Source: SYAN01 sp049459795 (GTDB lineage: Bacteria > Actinomycetota > Actinomycetes > Nanopelagicales > Nanopelagicaceae). From it: DNA of 16,713 nt. Under the pieces are notes generated by a model. It saw only the letters and a program-made list of their open reading frames with translations, did not search any database and was not told the origin of the DNA. Shown here in pieces: positions 7,234 to 15,227 of this stretch. The first letter of the stretch is position 1; each line of letters begins with the position of its first letter. The position numbers were made by a program, and so were the translations under genes. Location: assembly GCA_049459795.1 (NCBI GenBank), contig JBMUDS010000021.1, forward strand, positions 1-16,713, given 5' to 3'.

Positions 7234-7959
7234 GTGAGTGAAGAGGGAGAAATCGTCTTTCGTGACGATGTGACAGTCGAACTAGTCAAGGCAAGCGCGA
7301 ATGATGCCGATGTCATATGGGCCGCACGGGTATCGACAGCAGGGGAGAAGTCACTCGAAGAGATTGATAGCGACCCATCTCGCTCTGCTGGATTGATCAA
7401 TTATCTTGCACGTGAGCGACATGGCTCACCTTTCGAACATACATCCATGACCTTCTTCATCTCTGCGCCGATCTTCGTCTTCCGTGAATTCATGCGACAT
7501 CGCATCGCCTCCTATAACGAAGAGAGTGGAAGGTATCGAGAGCTTCGTCCAGTCTTCTATGTGCCGGCGAAGGACCGTAAGTTGGTTCAAATCGGCAAGA
7601 CCGGTGCCTACGAATTCATCGATGGCACGCCAGAGCAATACGAGGTCCTCGTCGAATCGATGAAGGAGAGCTACATCAAGTCCTACGAGAGCTATCAGAA
7701 GATGCTTGATGTAGGGATCGCTCGAGAGGTAGCGCGTGCTGTATTGCCGGTAGGTCTCTACTCGTCGATGTATGTGACGATGAATGCGCGTGCCTTGATG
7801 AATTTCCTTTCGCTTCGCACTTCACGTGAGGGGTCGCACTTCCCGAGTTATCCGCAGCGAGAGATCGAGATGGTGGCAGAGAAGATGGAGGCGCATTTCG
7901 CCTCATTGATGCCGCTGACCTATCAAGCATTCGAGAAATCGGGTCGAGTCGCTCCATAG
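7234..7959 (+). CDS. thyX: Flavin-dependent thymidylate synthase ThyX
   Basis: The 241-residue enzyme makes dTMP from dUMP using methylene-tetrahydrofolate, FAD and NADPH. The ThyX signature RHRxxSxNExSxRY is intact (residues 88-101: RHRIASYNEESGRY). Also present are GSPFEHT upstream, FLSLRTSREGSHFPSYPQREIE downstream and a C-terminal MPLTYQAFEKSGRVAP typical of actinobacterial ThyX. The start at GTG 7234 is preferred over the in-frame GTG at 7171. It removes an atypical 21-residue extension that would overlap the azlC start region, and it lies 6 nt after a -10 hexamer. The thyX-dapA order is conserved in Actinobacteria. Confidence 0.95.
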   Translation: MSEEGEIVFRDDVTVELVKASANDADVIWAARVSTAGEKSLEEIDSDPSRSAGLINYLARERHGSPFEHTSMTFFISAPIFVFREFMRHRIASYNEESGRYRELRPVFYVPAKDRKLVQIGKTGAYEFIDGTPEQYEVLVESMKESYIKSYESYQKMLDVGIAREVARAVLPVGLYSSMYVTMNARALMNFLSLRTSREGSHFPSYPQREIEMVAEKMEAHFASLMPLTYQAFEKSGRVAP

Positions 7960-7969
7960 CGAGCAGTAG

Positions 7970-7975
7970 TAGCCT
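7970..7975 (+). promoter_or_regulatory. dapA -10 element (leaderless start)
   Basis: TAGCCT ends exactly 6 nt before the dapA ATG at 7982, and the intervening bases (TCCCTC-type) have no Shine-Dalgarno sequence. It suggests that dapA has its own leaderless promoter in the 22-bp gap after thyX. The same hexamer is seen in the candidate rpsO promoter (1246-1251). Confidence 0.45.
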
Positions 7976-7981
7976 TCCCTC

Positions 7982-8881
7982 ATGGGAGCGCCCTACGAGA
8001 TCACACCACCCTTCGGTCGATTACTGACCGCGATGGTCACCCCTTTCAAGGACGATCTATCGATCGATTGGGATGGCGTCGAACGCCTCGCTGCCCACCT
8101 TGAGTCGACTGGTCATGATGGAATCGTGGTCAATGGCACTACCGGGGAAGCACCAACGACGAGCGATGACGAGAAAATCGAGATCATCAAGCGTGTGAAG
8201 AGCGCCACCGGTGGAAGATTGAAGATCGTTGCAGGCGCTGGAAACAACGAGACCTCACATTCGATCGAGCAGGCCCAGATGGCGGCTAAAGCTGGGGCAG
8301 ATGGATTACTCGTCGTGACGCCGTATTACAACAAGCCACCGCAAGCGGGGATCTTCGCTCACTTCACCGCGATGGCTGATGCCACTGAACTTCCTGTGAT
8401 GCTCTACGACATCCCAGGACGAACCGGTGTCGCGATTGAGACGGAGACGATCGTTCGACTCGCAGAACATCCGAAGATCGTCGCATTGAAGGATGCGAAA
8501 GGCGATCTTGCTTCGACATCCTGGGTGATCCAAAGGAGTGGCATTCCGGTCTATTCCGGTGATGACATCCTTAATCTCATGTTCCTATCGATCGGCGGCG
8601 TCGGTTTCGTCTCAGTCTGTGGCCACACGGTCGGGAAAGATCTACGAGCGATGATCGATCACTGGTTCCGCGGTGAGATCGCCCAGGCGCAGGAGATCCA
8701 TCATCGCCTCCTTCCGGTCTATGCCGGCACATTCAAGACACAGGGCGCGATTCTCACCAAGGCTGCGCTCACGCTTCTTGGACTTCCGGGCGGGAAAGTG
8801 CGCCTTCCACTTGTCGATGCAACTGCCGAACAGATCGCCACGTTACGTGATGATCTTCGCGCAGGTGGCGTCGCGATCTAG
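7982..8881 (+). CDS. dapA: 4-hydroxy-tetrahydrodipicolinate synthase DapA
   Basis: The 299-residue class I aldolase-fold enzyme condenses pyruvate with aspartate semialdehyde, the first committed step to diaminopimelate and lysine. The sequence shows LTAMVTPF (15-22), NGTTGEAPTT (51-60, the catalytic Thr pair), VVTPYYNKPP (111-120) and YDIPGRTG (142-149, catalytic Tyr142 and Arg147). KDAKGD at 170-175 supplies the Schiff-base Lys170, and LPLVDAT lies near the C-terminus. The ATG at 7982 yields the normal N-terminus and lacks a Shine-Dalgarno sequence. rnj begins 5 bp after the stop, so the two are probably co-transcribed. Confidence 0.96.
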   Translation: MGAPYEITPPFGRLLTAMVTPFKDDLSIDWDGVERLAAHLESTGHDGIVVNGTTGEAPTTSDDEKIEIIKRVKSATGGRLKIVAGAGNNETSHSIEQAQMAAKAGADGLLVVTPYYNKPPQAGIFAHFTAMADATELPVMLYDIPGRTGVAIETETIVRLAEHPKIVALKDAKGDLASTSWVIQRSGIPVYSGDDILNLMFLSIGGVGFVSVCGHTVGKDLRAMIDHWFRGEIAQAQEIHHRLLPVYAGTFKTQGAILTKAALTLLGLPGGKVRLPLVDATAEQIATLRDDLRAGGVAI

Positions 8882-8886
8882 TCTCT

Positions 8887-10569
8887 ATGAATCATCCGCA
8901 TCCTCATCTTGGTGTGCCGCCTCGACTTGCCGATGGTGGGTTGCGTTTCATCGCATTCGGTGGCCTTGGCGAAGTCGGTCGCAATATGGCTGCATTCGAA
9001 CATCGCGGTGAGATACTGATCATCGATTGTGGCGTGCTCTTCCCGGAAGAGAATCAACCGGGAATCGATCTCATCCTTCCGGATTGGTCGGCGATCCGTC
9101 ATCGTCTTGGTGATATTCGGGCGATATTCCTCACCCACGGACACGAAGATCACATCGGAGCTTTGCCATTCTTCCTGCGTGAGCGAAGCGATATCGAAGT
9201 GATCGGCTCGAAGCTGACCATAGCCTTCGTTGAATCGAAGTTGAAGGAGCGTCGGATCAAGGCGCAGACCCGAGTGGTCAAAGAGGGGATGCGCGAGAAA
9301 GTCGGTGTCTTCGATCTGGAATATGTCGCGGTCAACCACTCGATCCCTGACGCGCTTGCAGTTGCGATCCGAACCGATGCTGGTTTGGTGTTGCATACCG
9401 GTGATTTCAAGATGGATCAGTTGCCGCTTGATGGACGAACCACCGACCTTCAGACCTTCGCTCGTTTAGGGAACGAAGGGGTCGACATCTTCTTCACTGA
9501 TTCCACCAATGCCGACATCCCAGGATTCACGACATCAGAGCGCGAGATCATGCCGGTCCTCGATCGAGTCGTCGGCGGAACTTCGAAACGGGTCATCGTC
9601 GCATCCTTCGCATCGCATGTGCACCGGATCCAACAGGTGATCGATATCGCAGCGACCCATGGTCGCAAGGTCGCATTCATCGGAAGATCCATGGTGAAGA
9701 ACATGGGAATAGCGGATGAGTTGGGATACCTTCACATCCCACCGAATACCTTGATCGATGAGCGCGACCTTGAGGACCATGGCGAGAATGTGGTTCTGAT
9801 CTGTACCGGTTCACAAGGTGAACCTCTTGCAGCGCTTTCGCGGATGGCTAATGGAGACCACCAGATAAAAGTAGGTGCGGGGGATACGGTGATCTTCGCA
9901 TCTTCCTTGATCCCTGGGAACGAGAACTCTGTCTATCGCGTCATCAATGAATTGACGCGCTTTGGCGCCAAAGTCGTCCATAAGGGAAATGCATTGGTGC
10001 ATGTCTCTGGTCATTCGGCAGCCGGAGAATTGATGTATTGCTACAACATCGTCAAGCCACGACATGTGGTCCCGGTCCACGGAGAGTGGCGACATATGCG
10101 CGCCAATGCAGACCTTGCGATCAAGTGCGGCGTGGAATACAAGAAGGCGATGGTTATCGAGAATGGAGTCGTCGTCGATCTCGTCGATGGAATCGCGAAG
10201 GTAACTGGTGCACTTCCATGTGGCTATGTCTATGTCGATGGCCAGACAATCGGGGAGATCACAGAGGCTTCATTGAAGGATCGAAGGATCTTGGGCGAAG
10301 AAGGATTCATCTCAGTGATCGTGGTGATCGATTCGCAAAATGGAAGAATCGTCGCGGGTCCAGATATCCATGCCCGTGGATTCACTGAGGATCAGGCTCT
10401 ATTCAATGAAGTGACAGGTCGAATAGAAGCGGCACTCGGTAAAGCAGTGAATGAAGGATTGAACGGTACGCATCAACTCTCTCAGGTCGTCAGAAAAACC
10501 GTAGGTAGTTGGGTTGGTGCGGAACACCGACGCCGGCCGATGATCGTTCCCGTAGTGATCGAAGTGTGA
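8887..10569 (+). CDS. rnj: Ribonuclease J
   Basis: The 560-residue metallo-beta-lactamase/beta-CASP nuclease has the metal-binding HGHEDH (84-89 region, THGHEDHIG), NHSIPDALAV, HTGDFKMD and the beta-CASP motif VHVSGHSAAGEL followed by PVHGEWRHM. RNase J combines endonuclease and 5'-3' exonuclease activities in mRNA decay and rRNA maturation. Its length matches actinobacterial RNase J without a long basic extension. The ATG at 8887 lies 5 bp after the dapA stop and has no clear ribosome-binding site, so reinitiation after dapA is likely. The dapA-rnj-ftsK order is standard in Actinobacteria. Confidence 0.95.
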   Translation: MNHPHPHLGVPPRLADGGLRFIAFGGLGEVGRNMAAFEHRGEILIIDCGVLFPEENQPGIDLILPDWSAIRHRLGDIRAIFLTHGHEDHIGALPFFLRERSDIEVIGSKLTIAFVESKLKERRIKAQTRVVKEGMREKVGVFDLEYVAVNHSIPDALAVAIRTDAGLVLHTGDFKMDQLPLDGRTTDLQTFARLGNEGVDIFFTDSTNADIPGFTTSEREIMPVLDRVVGGTSKRVIVASFASHVHRIQQVIDIAATHGRKVAFIGRSMVKNMGIADELGYLHIPPNTLIDERDLEDHGENVVLICTGSQGEPLAALSRMANGDHQIKVGAGDTVIFASSLIPGNENSVYRVINELTRFGAKVVHKGNALVHVSGHSAAGELMYCYNIVKPRHVVPVHGEWRHMRANADLAIKCGVEYKKAMVIENGVVVDLVDGIAKVTGALPCGYVYVDGQTIGEITEASLKDRRILGEEGFISVIVVIDSQNGRIVAGPDIHARGFTEDQALFNEVTGRIEAALGKAVNEGLNGTHQLSQVVRKTVGSWVGAEHRRRPMIVPVVIEV

Positions 10570-10572
10570 CGG

Positions 10573-10618
10573 CGCGCCTTTCGAATCACAATATTGCTCT
10601 GATTTAGGGTAAGGCGCG
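10573..10618 (+). promoter_or_regulatory. rnj-ftsK spacer: RBS-covering inverted repeat and -10 element
   Basis: CGCGCCTT (10573-10580) is perfectly complementary to AAGGCGCG (10611-10618), which ends at the base before the ftsK ATG and contains its only Shine-Dalgarno-like AAGG. Inside the 30-nt loop is TGATTTAGGGT, whose TAGGGT (10605-10610) fits a -10. A transcript reading through from rnj could fold and hide the ftsK start. One initiated at the internal promoter (around 10617-10619) would be effectively leaderless and escape. Confidence 0.4.
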
Positions 10619-12970
10619 ATGGCAAAGACGAACAAGAAGACGAGTAGGAAAAAGGGGAGCGGTGCTCTCGCTGCGATTACCGCAGGTGTAGGAGCCGCCA
10701 TCTCTGCTACCTGGAGAGCGATCGCAAAGACTCTTGGTAGTGCGGTTCGCGTCATCTCTCGTTCAGCCAAGGATATGGATGTCGCTCATCAAAGAGACGG
10801 CTTCGCATTACTTCTCTTCATCATCACTTTGTTGGCAGTAGCGACGACCTGGTGGCAGCTAGATAACGCATTCGGCAACTTCATCCACGACATCTTCTAT
10901 GGTCTCTTCGGTCGGATCGCAGTCTTCACACCGTTGGTCTTCGCATACTTTTCGCTAACCCTCTTCAAGACCGATGCGAATGAGAGCAACAAACCCCGGG
11001 TGGTATTCGGTTCCTTCCTTCTTCTTATCTCTTCCACTGGCTTGATGCATTTGATCAATGGATCGATAGGAACTGGAAAGAGCGCAATCCAAGAAGGTGG
11101 CGGGTGGATAGGGCACCTGATCGCCACGCCATTGATCGCATTGGTGACTCCCGTGCTCGCTTATCCGATCTTGATCATGGTCCTGCTTTTCTCGATCCTT
11201 CTCATGACCGGAACTCCTGTAGCTCGTGTGTGGGGATGGGTCCGTAACTTCGTCATGGGAACCAAGGGCAAGGTGCAGGAAGCTCGTGCTTCCCGCAGCG
11301 AATTCGAGATCACAGACACCCCACCTTTCGAAACTCCTTTGGTGCAGAACTTCGACCACGATGACGAACTCGATGAGGAATCCTTTGACGAGGAATTCTC
11401 GCAAGAGGTAGAGCTTCCGGAGAGTTTCGTCCCAGAGACGAGTCCTTCCTCCGCGCAGACTTCAGTCCCCGCGAATGCAAGGCCCGTCCAATTAGTGCTC
11501 AGTCCCGATCATGATTACGTCTTGCCAAGCCTCGAGTTACTCCGCCAAGGCCCGCCCAGTAAAGGTAAGAGCAAGGCGAATGAGGATGTCGTCGATGCCC
11601 TTCGCGAAGTCTTCAGTCAATTCGATATCGATTGTGAAGTCACCGGCTTCATGCGTGGACCGACTGTCACAAGGTATGAGATCGAGCTCGGTCAGGGTGT
11701 GAAGGTAGAGGCCATCACGGCGTTGGCGAAGAACATCGCATATGCAGTGGCAAGCCCTGATGTTCGGATCCTCTCGCCGATCCCTGGAAAATCAGCGGTC
11801 GGAATCGAGATTCCTAATACGGATCGTGAGATCGTCGCACTCGGAGACGTCCTTCGCGCGCCCGTAGCAGGGAACGATCATCATCCGATGTTGGTCGCGC
11901 GCGGCAAGGATGTCGAAGGCAACTACATATGTGCGAATCTCGCGAAGATGCCTCACCTTCTCGTCGCTGGAGCAACAGGTGCCGGTAAGTCTTCGATGAT
12001 CAATTCGCTCGTCACATCGATCCTGATGCGAGCAACACCGAACGATGTGCGAATGATCCTGATCGACCCGAAGCGGGTGGAGCTCAATTCCTATGAAGGA
12101 ATCCCACACCTCATCACGCCGATCATCACCAATCCGAAGAAGGCGGCAGATTCTCTTTCCTGGGTCGTTCGTGAGATGGATATCCGCTACGACGACCTTT
12201 CGAATTACGGTTTCAGGCATATCGATGACTTCAATAAGGCAGTCCGGTCCGGGAAGTTGACGGCGAAGGAGAATGCAGAAAGGCCGCTGGAACCTTATCC
12301 ATACCTATTGGTCATCATCGACGAGTTAGCAGATCTCATGATGGTCGCAGCAAAGGATGTCGAAGATTCGATCGTTCGAATTACGCAGTTAGCCCGTGCT
12401 GCCGGAATCCATCTTGTGATTGCAACGCAGAGACCGAGCGTCGACATCGTCACAGGGCTCATCAAGGCGAATGTTCCTTCACGTCTCTCATTTGCAACAT
12501 CTAGTCTTGCGGACTCGCGTGTCATCTTGGATTCGCCGGGTGCCGAAAAGTTGGTCGGACAAGGTGATGGTCTCTTCTTGCCGATGGGTGCGAGCAAAGC
12601 GCTTCGTATCCAAGGAGCATACGTATCAGAACGAGAGATCGAAGCGGTGGTCTCACATGTAAAAGGCGAACTCGCGCCTAGTTATCGCGATGACGTGCTC
12701 GCAATCGCGCAGTCGAAGAAAGTCATCGATGAAGAGATTGGTGATGATCTCGAAGAGTTGCTCGCGGCCGTCGAATTGGTCGTGAGCACTCAATTCGGCT
12801 CTACTTCGATGCTGCAACGAAAGCTCCGGATCGGTTTTGCGAAAGCGGGTCGATTGATGGATCTCATGGAGAGCAGGGGAATCGTCGGACCTTCTGAGGG
12901 ATCTAAAGCGAGGGCAGTCTTGGTCAAGCCAGAAGAATTGGCCAATGTCCTCGAAATCTTGCGTGGCTAG
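10619..12970 (+). CDS. ftsK: DNA translocase FtsK
   Basis: The 783-residue protein is an FtsK/SpoIIIE motor that pumps chromosome ends through the division septum. A basic N-terminus is followed by four membrane segments (about 61-81, 100-116, 128-147, 172-197). Next comes an acidic, low-complexity linker (about 225-290) and the motor domain, with Walker A GATGAGKSS (451-459), Walker B LLVIIDELAD (about 563-572) and RPSVDIVTGLIKANVPSR. A C-terminal winged-helix gamma domain (about 720-783, SMLQRKLRIGFAKAGRLMDLME) binds orienting KOPS sites. The linker is short, so the protein is on the compact side. The ATG at 10619 follows the inverted repeat described in the spacer. It converges with the minus-strand pair, with only 8 bp between stop codons. 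Confidence 0.96.
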   Translation: MAKTNKKTSRKKGSGALAAITAGVGAAISATWRAIAKTLGSAVRVISRSAKDMDVAHQRDGFALLLFIITLLAVATTWWQLDNAFGNFIHDIFYGLFGRIAVFTPLVFAYFSLTLFKTDANESNKPRVVFGSFLLLISSTGLMHLINGSIGTGKSAIQEGGGWIGHLIATPLIALVTPVLAYPILIMVLLFSILLMTGTPVARVWGWVRNFVMGTKGKVQEARASRSEFEITDTPPFETPLVQNFDHDDELDEESFDEEFSQEVELPESFVPETSPSSAQTSVPANARPVQLVLSPDHDYVLPSLELLRQGPPSKGKSKANEDVVDALREVFSQFDIDCEVTGFMRGPTVTRYEIELGQGVKVEAITALAKNIAYAVASPDVRILSPIPGKSAVGIEIPNTDREIVALGDVLRAPVAGNDHHPMLVARGKDVEGNYICANLAKMPHLLVAGATGAGKSSMINSLVTSILMRATPNDVRMILIDPKRVELNSYEGIPHLITPIITNPKKAADSLSWVVREMDIRYDDLSNYGFRHIDDFNKAVRSGKLTAKENAERPLEPYPYLLVIIDELADLMMVAAKDVEDSIVRITQLARAAGIHLVIATQRPSVDIVTGLIKANVPSRLSFATSSLADSRVILDSPGAEKLVGQGDGLFLPMGASKALRIQGAYVSEREIEAVVSHVKGELAPSYRDDVLAIAQSKKVIDEEIGDDLEELLAAVELVVSTQFGSTSMLQRKLRIGFAKAGRLMDLMESRGIVGPSEGSKARAVLVKPEELANVLEILRG

Positions 12971-12978
12971 TTACTCCA

Positions 12979-13542
12979 CTACGGCCTTGCGAAGGTGAAT
13001 CGAACCATCACTTTGTTCGATGGCACTTCTGCACTTGAGCGGATTGCAGTCGATGTGTTCGTGAGGTAATCCAAGTTGCTTTCTTTCAATTTGACGCTGA
13101 AAGCGATGGCGCGGAGCGTTCCCCGCTCTGGAGTCTCGCGAATCTCGTCGTAACCGCCGGTGATCTGGGCGAAGACGATCTCGAAGTCGTCCCCTAGGCT
13201 CTCGCGAACCCGGAATCGCTCGATATCGGTGACGAATTGGTTGAGATCGAACTCGTCATAGTAGAGAGCCAATCCCTCATCGAAACTGTAATCCGCATCC
13301 GGGATTCCACTTCCCGGTGCATTCGAGGTTCCGGTTCCAATTCCCGTGCCACCCGTTCCTCGCTCAAGACTGTTGCCTGCCCCAGAGCCAGTTGGTGAGA
13401 AAGAATCTAGGTATTGAGGAACGAAAGAGATAGTTGCGAGGAAGATGACCATCAGTGCGAGAAGAAGGTCGGCATACATCCAGCCAGCCTGATCCGCGGA
13501 ATTCTCTTCCTCCGCCGGAGTGTTAAGTCGCGGTCTTTTCAT
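12979..13542 (-). CDS. MotB/ExbD-like membrane protein with degenerate OmpA-like domain (putative stator subunit)
   Basis: The 187-residue protein begins with a short charged N-terminus and then one TM segment (21-41) reading GWMYADLLLALMVIFLATISF. In MotB/ExbD/ZorB-type proteins the same place holds a proton-binding Asp in a YAD-type motif; here that residue is Asp25. A Gly/Ser/Thr-rich linker (50-82) follows. The C-terminal part (86-187) has an order of elements resembling an OmpA/MotB peptidoglycan-binding domain: LALYYDEFDLNQF, then ITGGYDE, GTLRAIAFSVKL and a terminal NKVMVRFTF. The match is weak, with no GHTD motif. ATGA overlap (13539-13542) with the upstream gene shows coupling. Function is inferred; a divergent membrane protein of unknown role remains possible. 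Confidence 0.6.
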   Translation of the reverse strand: MKRPRLNTPAEEENSADQAGWMYADLLLALMVIFLATISFVPQYLDSFSPTGSGAGNSLERGTGGTGIGTGTSNAPGSGIPDADYSFDEGLALYYDEFDLNQFVTDIERFRVRESLGDDFEIVFAQITGGYDEIRETPERGTLRAIAFSVKLKESNLDYLTNTSTAIRSSAEVPSNKVMVRFTFARP

Positions 13543-14300
13543 TTATCCCAATCGAAGGAGAATGAGGGCTTGAGCTTCTTCACTTCTCGGAGGATCTCTG
13601 AGTTGTTCGGCAATGACTTGGTTAGTTTCTGAAGCGCTTTCGCTGAATCATTGAGGGACTTGGTGCTGTTGGCGAGACTTTGAATTGACTTGGCCAGGCT
13701 GTCCTTCATGGTGATTGGAGTGATCGCCCTCTTGTCGAAGAGGTAATGACTGATCATCAGACCTAATTCGAATCGCTCTGTCTCTTGTTCTGCGATCTGA
13801 TCCATGCGAATCGCTTGTGCACGTCTTGTCATTCCTGCAACCACCACGGTGAGGATGATGACGCCCATGATGATCAAGAAATCAAGGAAGGCGATTCGGG
13901 TAAGAGTCGCACTTTGTGGAATGTATCCGTAACCGTTCTGCCAGAATTCAAGGAAATTGACCACCGCATTCGGATTCTCTTCGATGTACTCGGAGAAGCC
14001 GCGTGATGCCTCACCTACTGCCAGCCAAGTAAGCGCAACCGGCGAGAAGAGGAGTACGCCGCGGATGACTCCAAGGCGCCGCGCTAGATTCGATACCTTC
14101 TTATCTGCGGTGGCATCAGGGCGGGGAAGATAATCAAGTGGGTTGATCTCTGCCCAGAGTGGCAGATTCTCCCGCTCGCGCAGTGCGCTTAGTAATCCGG
14201 CGACGTAGGTATCGCCTTCTAACTTGTGCTTGAGTCCCCATTGTTCGAGTCGATCAGCAAGGAGATCGGCCTCGGTATCCCTCTTCTGTGCCCGTGCCAT
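13539..14300 (-). CDS. Two-TM membrane protein with C-terminal leucine-heptad helix (putative partner of the MotB-like protein)
   Basis: I do not recognise the family with confidence. The 253-residue protein has a soluble N-terminus (1-75) and TM1 (about 77-97). A roughly 38-residue outer loop with aromatic residues (EFWQNGYGYIP) leads to TM2 (about 136-157) and a cytosolic tail. In the tail, Leu occurs at 202, 209, 216, 223 and 230, an uninterrupted heptad series predicting a coiled coil. Coupling by ATGA to a MotB-like gene suggests it is the A-type subunit of a stator-like complex. However, MotA, ExbB and ZorA carry three or more TM helices, so two would be unusual. The start codon ATG at 14300 sits 6 nt after a TAGTTT -10 on this strand, supporting it. 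Confidence 0.6.
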   Translation of the reverse strand: MARAQKRDTEADLLADRLEQWGLKHKLEGDTYVAGLLSALRERENLPLWAEINPLDYLPRPDATADKKVSNLARRLGVIRGVLLFSPVALTWLAVGEASRGFSEYIEENPNAVVNFLEFWQNGYGYIPQSATLTRIAFLDFLIIMGVIILTVVVAGMTRRAQAIRMDQIAEQETERFELGLMISHYLFDKRAITPITMKDSLAKSIQSLANSTKSLNDSAKALQKLTKSLPNNSEILREVKKLKPSFSFDWDK

Positions 14301-14306
14301 GGCACG

Positions 14307-14312
14307 AAACTA
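14307..14312 (-). promoter_or_regulatory. -10 element of the stator-like operon (leaderless start)
   Basis: On the minus strand TAGTTT ends exactly 6 nt before the ATG at 14300, the same spacing seen for thyX and dapA. No Shine-Dalgarno sequence is present. The start codon lies in a 14-bp palindrome CGTGCCATGGCACG (14293-14306), which may be incidental. Confidence 0.45.
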
Positions 14313-14419
14313 CCCCATGCTTGAAAGATTCCACAGAGAATCGGCTGGTTGCTCGCCGTTTCTGCGGGTGCGAGAATCAGGCCGTGTTTCGCCCGTTCCT
14401 TACTCTCCGCGAATTTCTT

Positions 14420-14438
14420 CTCGATTTTGTCGATCGAG
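14420..14438. repeat. Inverted repeat in the divergent intergenic region
   Basis: CTCGAT (14420-14425) and ATCGAG (14433-14438) are perfect inverted arms 7 bp apart. They lie in the 191-bp gap between the divergent stator-like operon and the exported-protein gene at 14492. They could be an operator; nothing else definite is seen in the gap. Confidence 0.3.
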
Positions 14439-14491
14439 TATGGAGTGCGTTGCTTCGGAGTTACCAAAATGGTGGGCGCAGGACACGATGG

Positions 14492-15208
14492 ATGATTCGA
14501 ATTTCAGGTCTAGCACTCGCTTCGTTAGCGGTCACCCAACTCGTCCCGACTCTTGCAGATGAAGCGACACCCCCGGTCAATGAAGCGGTCATCGCACCAG
14601 AAGTCATCGAGAGTGATTCCTTAGTCGTCCTCTCTGTCGGAGAAGATCCTTCCTCCGGGGGAGATAACTCGGCTGTAGTTCCATCGCAAGAGACTGAAGT
14701 CACCTATGCCACGTCGGAGACAGAGACGGTGATAGAGGCTCCACCGATAGTCCTCGCCGACAATCAATCCATTTCGTCTCGGATTGCCTCAGTGATCAAG
14801 GTCGACCCACGTTCAGTCACTGCGTTACTCCCTCCAGTCTCATTCGCCGGAGAAGAGACCTTGCTCCTCTGTGTTCAGGGTGGAGGGTTGAGATTCGATG
14901 GCTTCACAAAGGGATTCGCAGACGACGTCTCAGAGGAGGAATTCCTCTCGGAAGGAGATTTGACGAGTTCATTGCGGATGTCAGGCTCTTATGATCGCGT
15001 CGTTGCATATTTGAACGCCGATAATGGACTTCGGATCTGGTCGAATAGCGGAGCTTTGGCCGGGAAAGCGTTCTCCCTCTCGGTCGCCTCTCTGACCGGC
15101 CCCTCCGTGGACCCATCTTTTTGCGGCCAAGGTAAGACTCAATATGTCTCGATCCAGTCGATCGGACTGGGTATGAACACGAAAAAGGGTGGCGGTCGGC
15201 TCAATTAA
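14492..15208 (+). CDS. Predicted exported protein with acidic linker, unknown function
   Basis: No known domain is recognised. The 238-residue product starts with a compact Sec-type signal peptide (1-22, MIRISGLALASLAVTQLVPTLA, likely cut before DEA). A low-complexity Pro/Glu/Ser/Thr/Val-rich segment (about 23-90) follows, and then a likely beta-rich C-terminal domain with two Cys, in LLLCVQGGG and PSFCGQGKTQYV. These could form a disulfide. The tail is basic (NTKKGGGRLN). I chose the ATG at 14492 because AGGA (14480-14483) lies 8 nt upstream and it gives a clean signal peptide. An in-frame ATG at 14288 would add 68 residues and overlap the divergent gene. It precedes two other exported-protein genes and may belong to the same envelope locus. 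Confidence 0.7.
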   Translation: MIRISGLALASLAVTQLVPTLADEATPPVNEAVIAPEVIESDSLVVLSVGEDPSSGGDNSAVVPSQETEVTYATSETETVIEAPPIVLADNQSISSRIASVIKVDPRSVTALLPPVSFAGEETLLLCVQGGGLRFDGFTKGFADDVSEEEFLSEGDLTSSLRMSGSYDRVVAYLNADNGLRIWSNSGALAGKAFSLSVASLTGPSVDPSFCGQGKTQYVSIQSIGLGMNTKKGGGRLN

Positions 15209-15212
15209 GCCG
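15197..15212 (+). terminator. Weak hairpin over the stop codon of the exported-protein gene
   Basis: CGGCT (15197-15201) pairs with AGCCG (15208-15212) around CAATTA, enclosing the TAA stop. No U-tract follows. It resembles the rpsO stop-codon hairpin in position and could be a weak terminator or a 3'-end barrier. Confidence 0.3.
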
Positions 15213-15227
15213 CGAATTCTCACTATG

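Noticed and set aside
12979..14300. A complete Zorya anti-phage system
   Set aside because: Only ZorA/ZorB-like features are present. No ZorC, ZorD or ZorE-type genes lie in the window, and the A-like protein has only two TM helices.
14288..14491. 68-residue N-terminal extension of the exported protein from an ATG at 14288
   Set aside because: It overlaps the start of the divergent gene, reads as low-quality sequence, and would bury the signal peptide. AGGA before ATG 14492 supports the shorter form.
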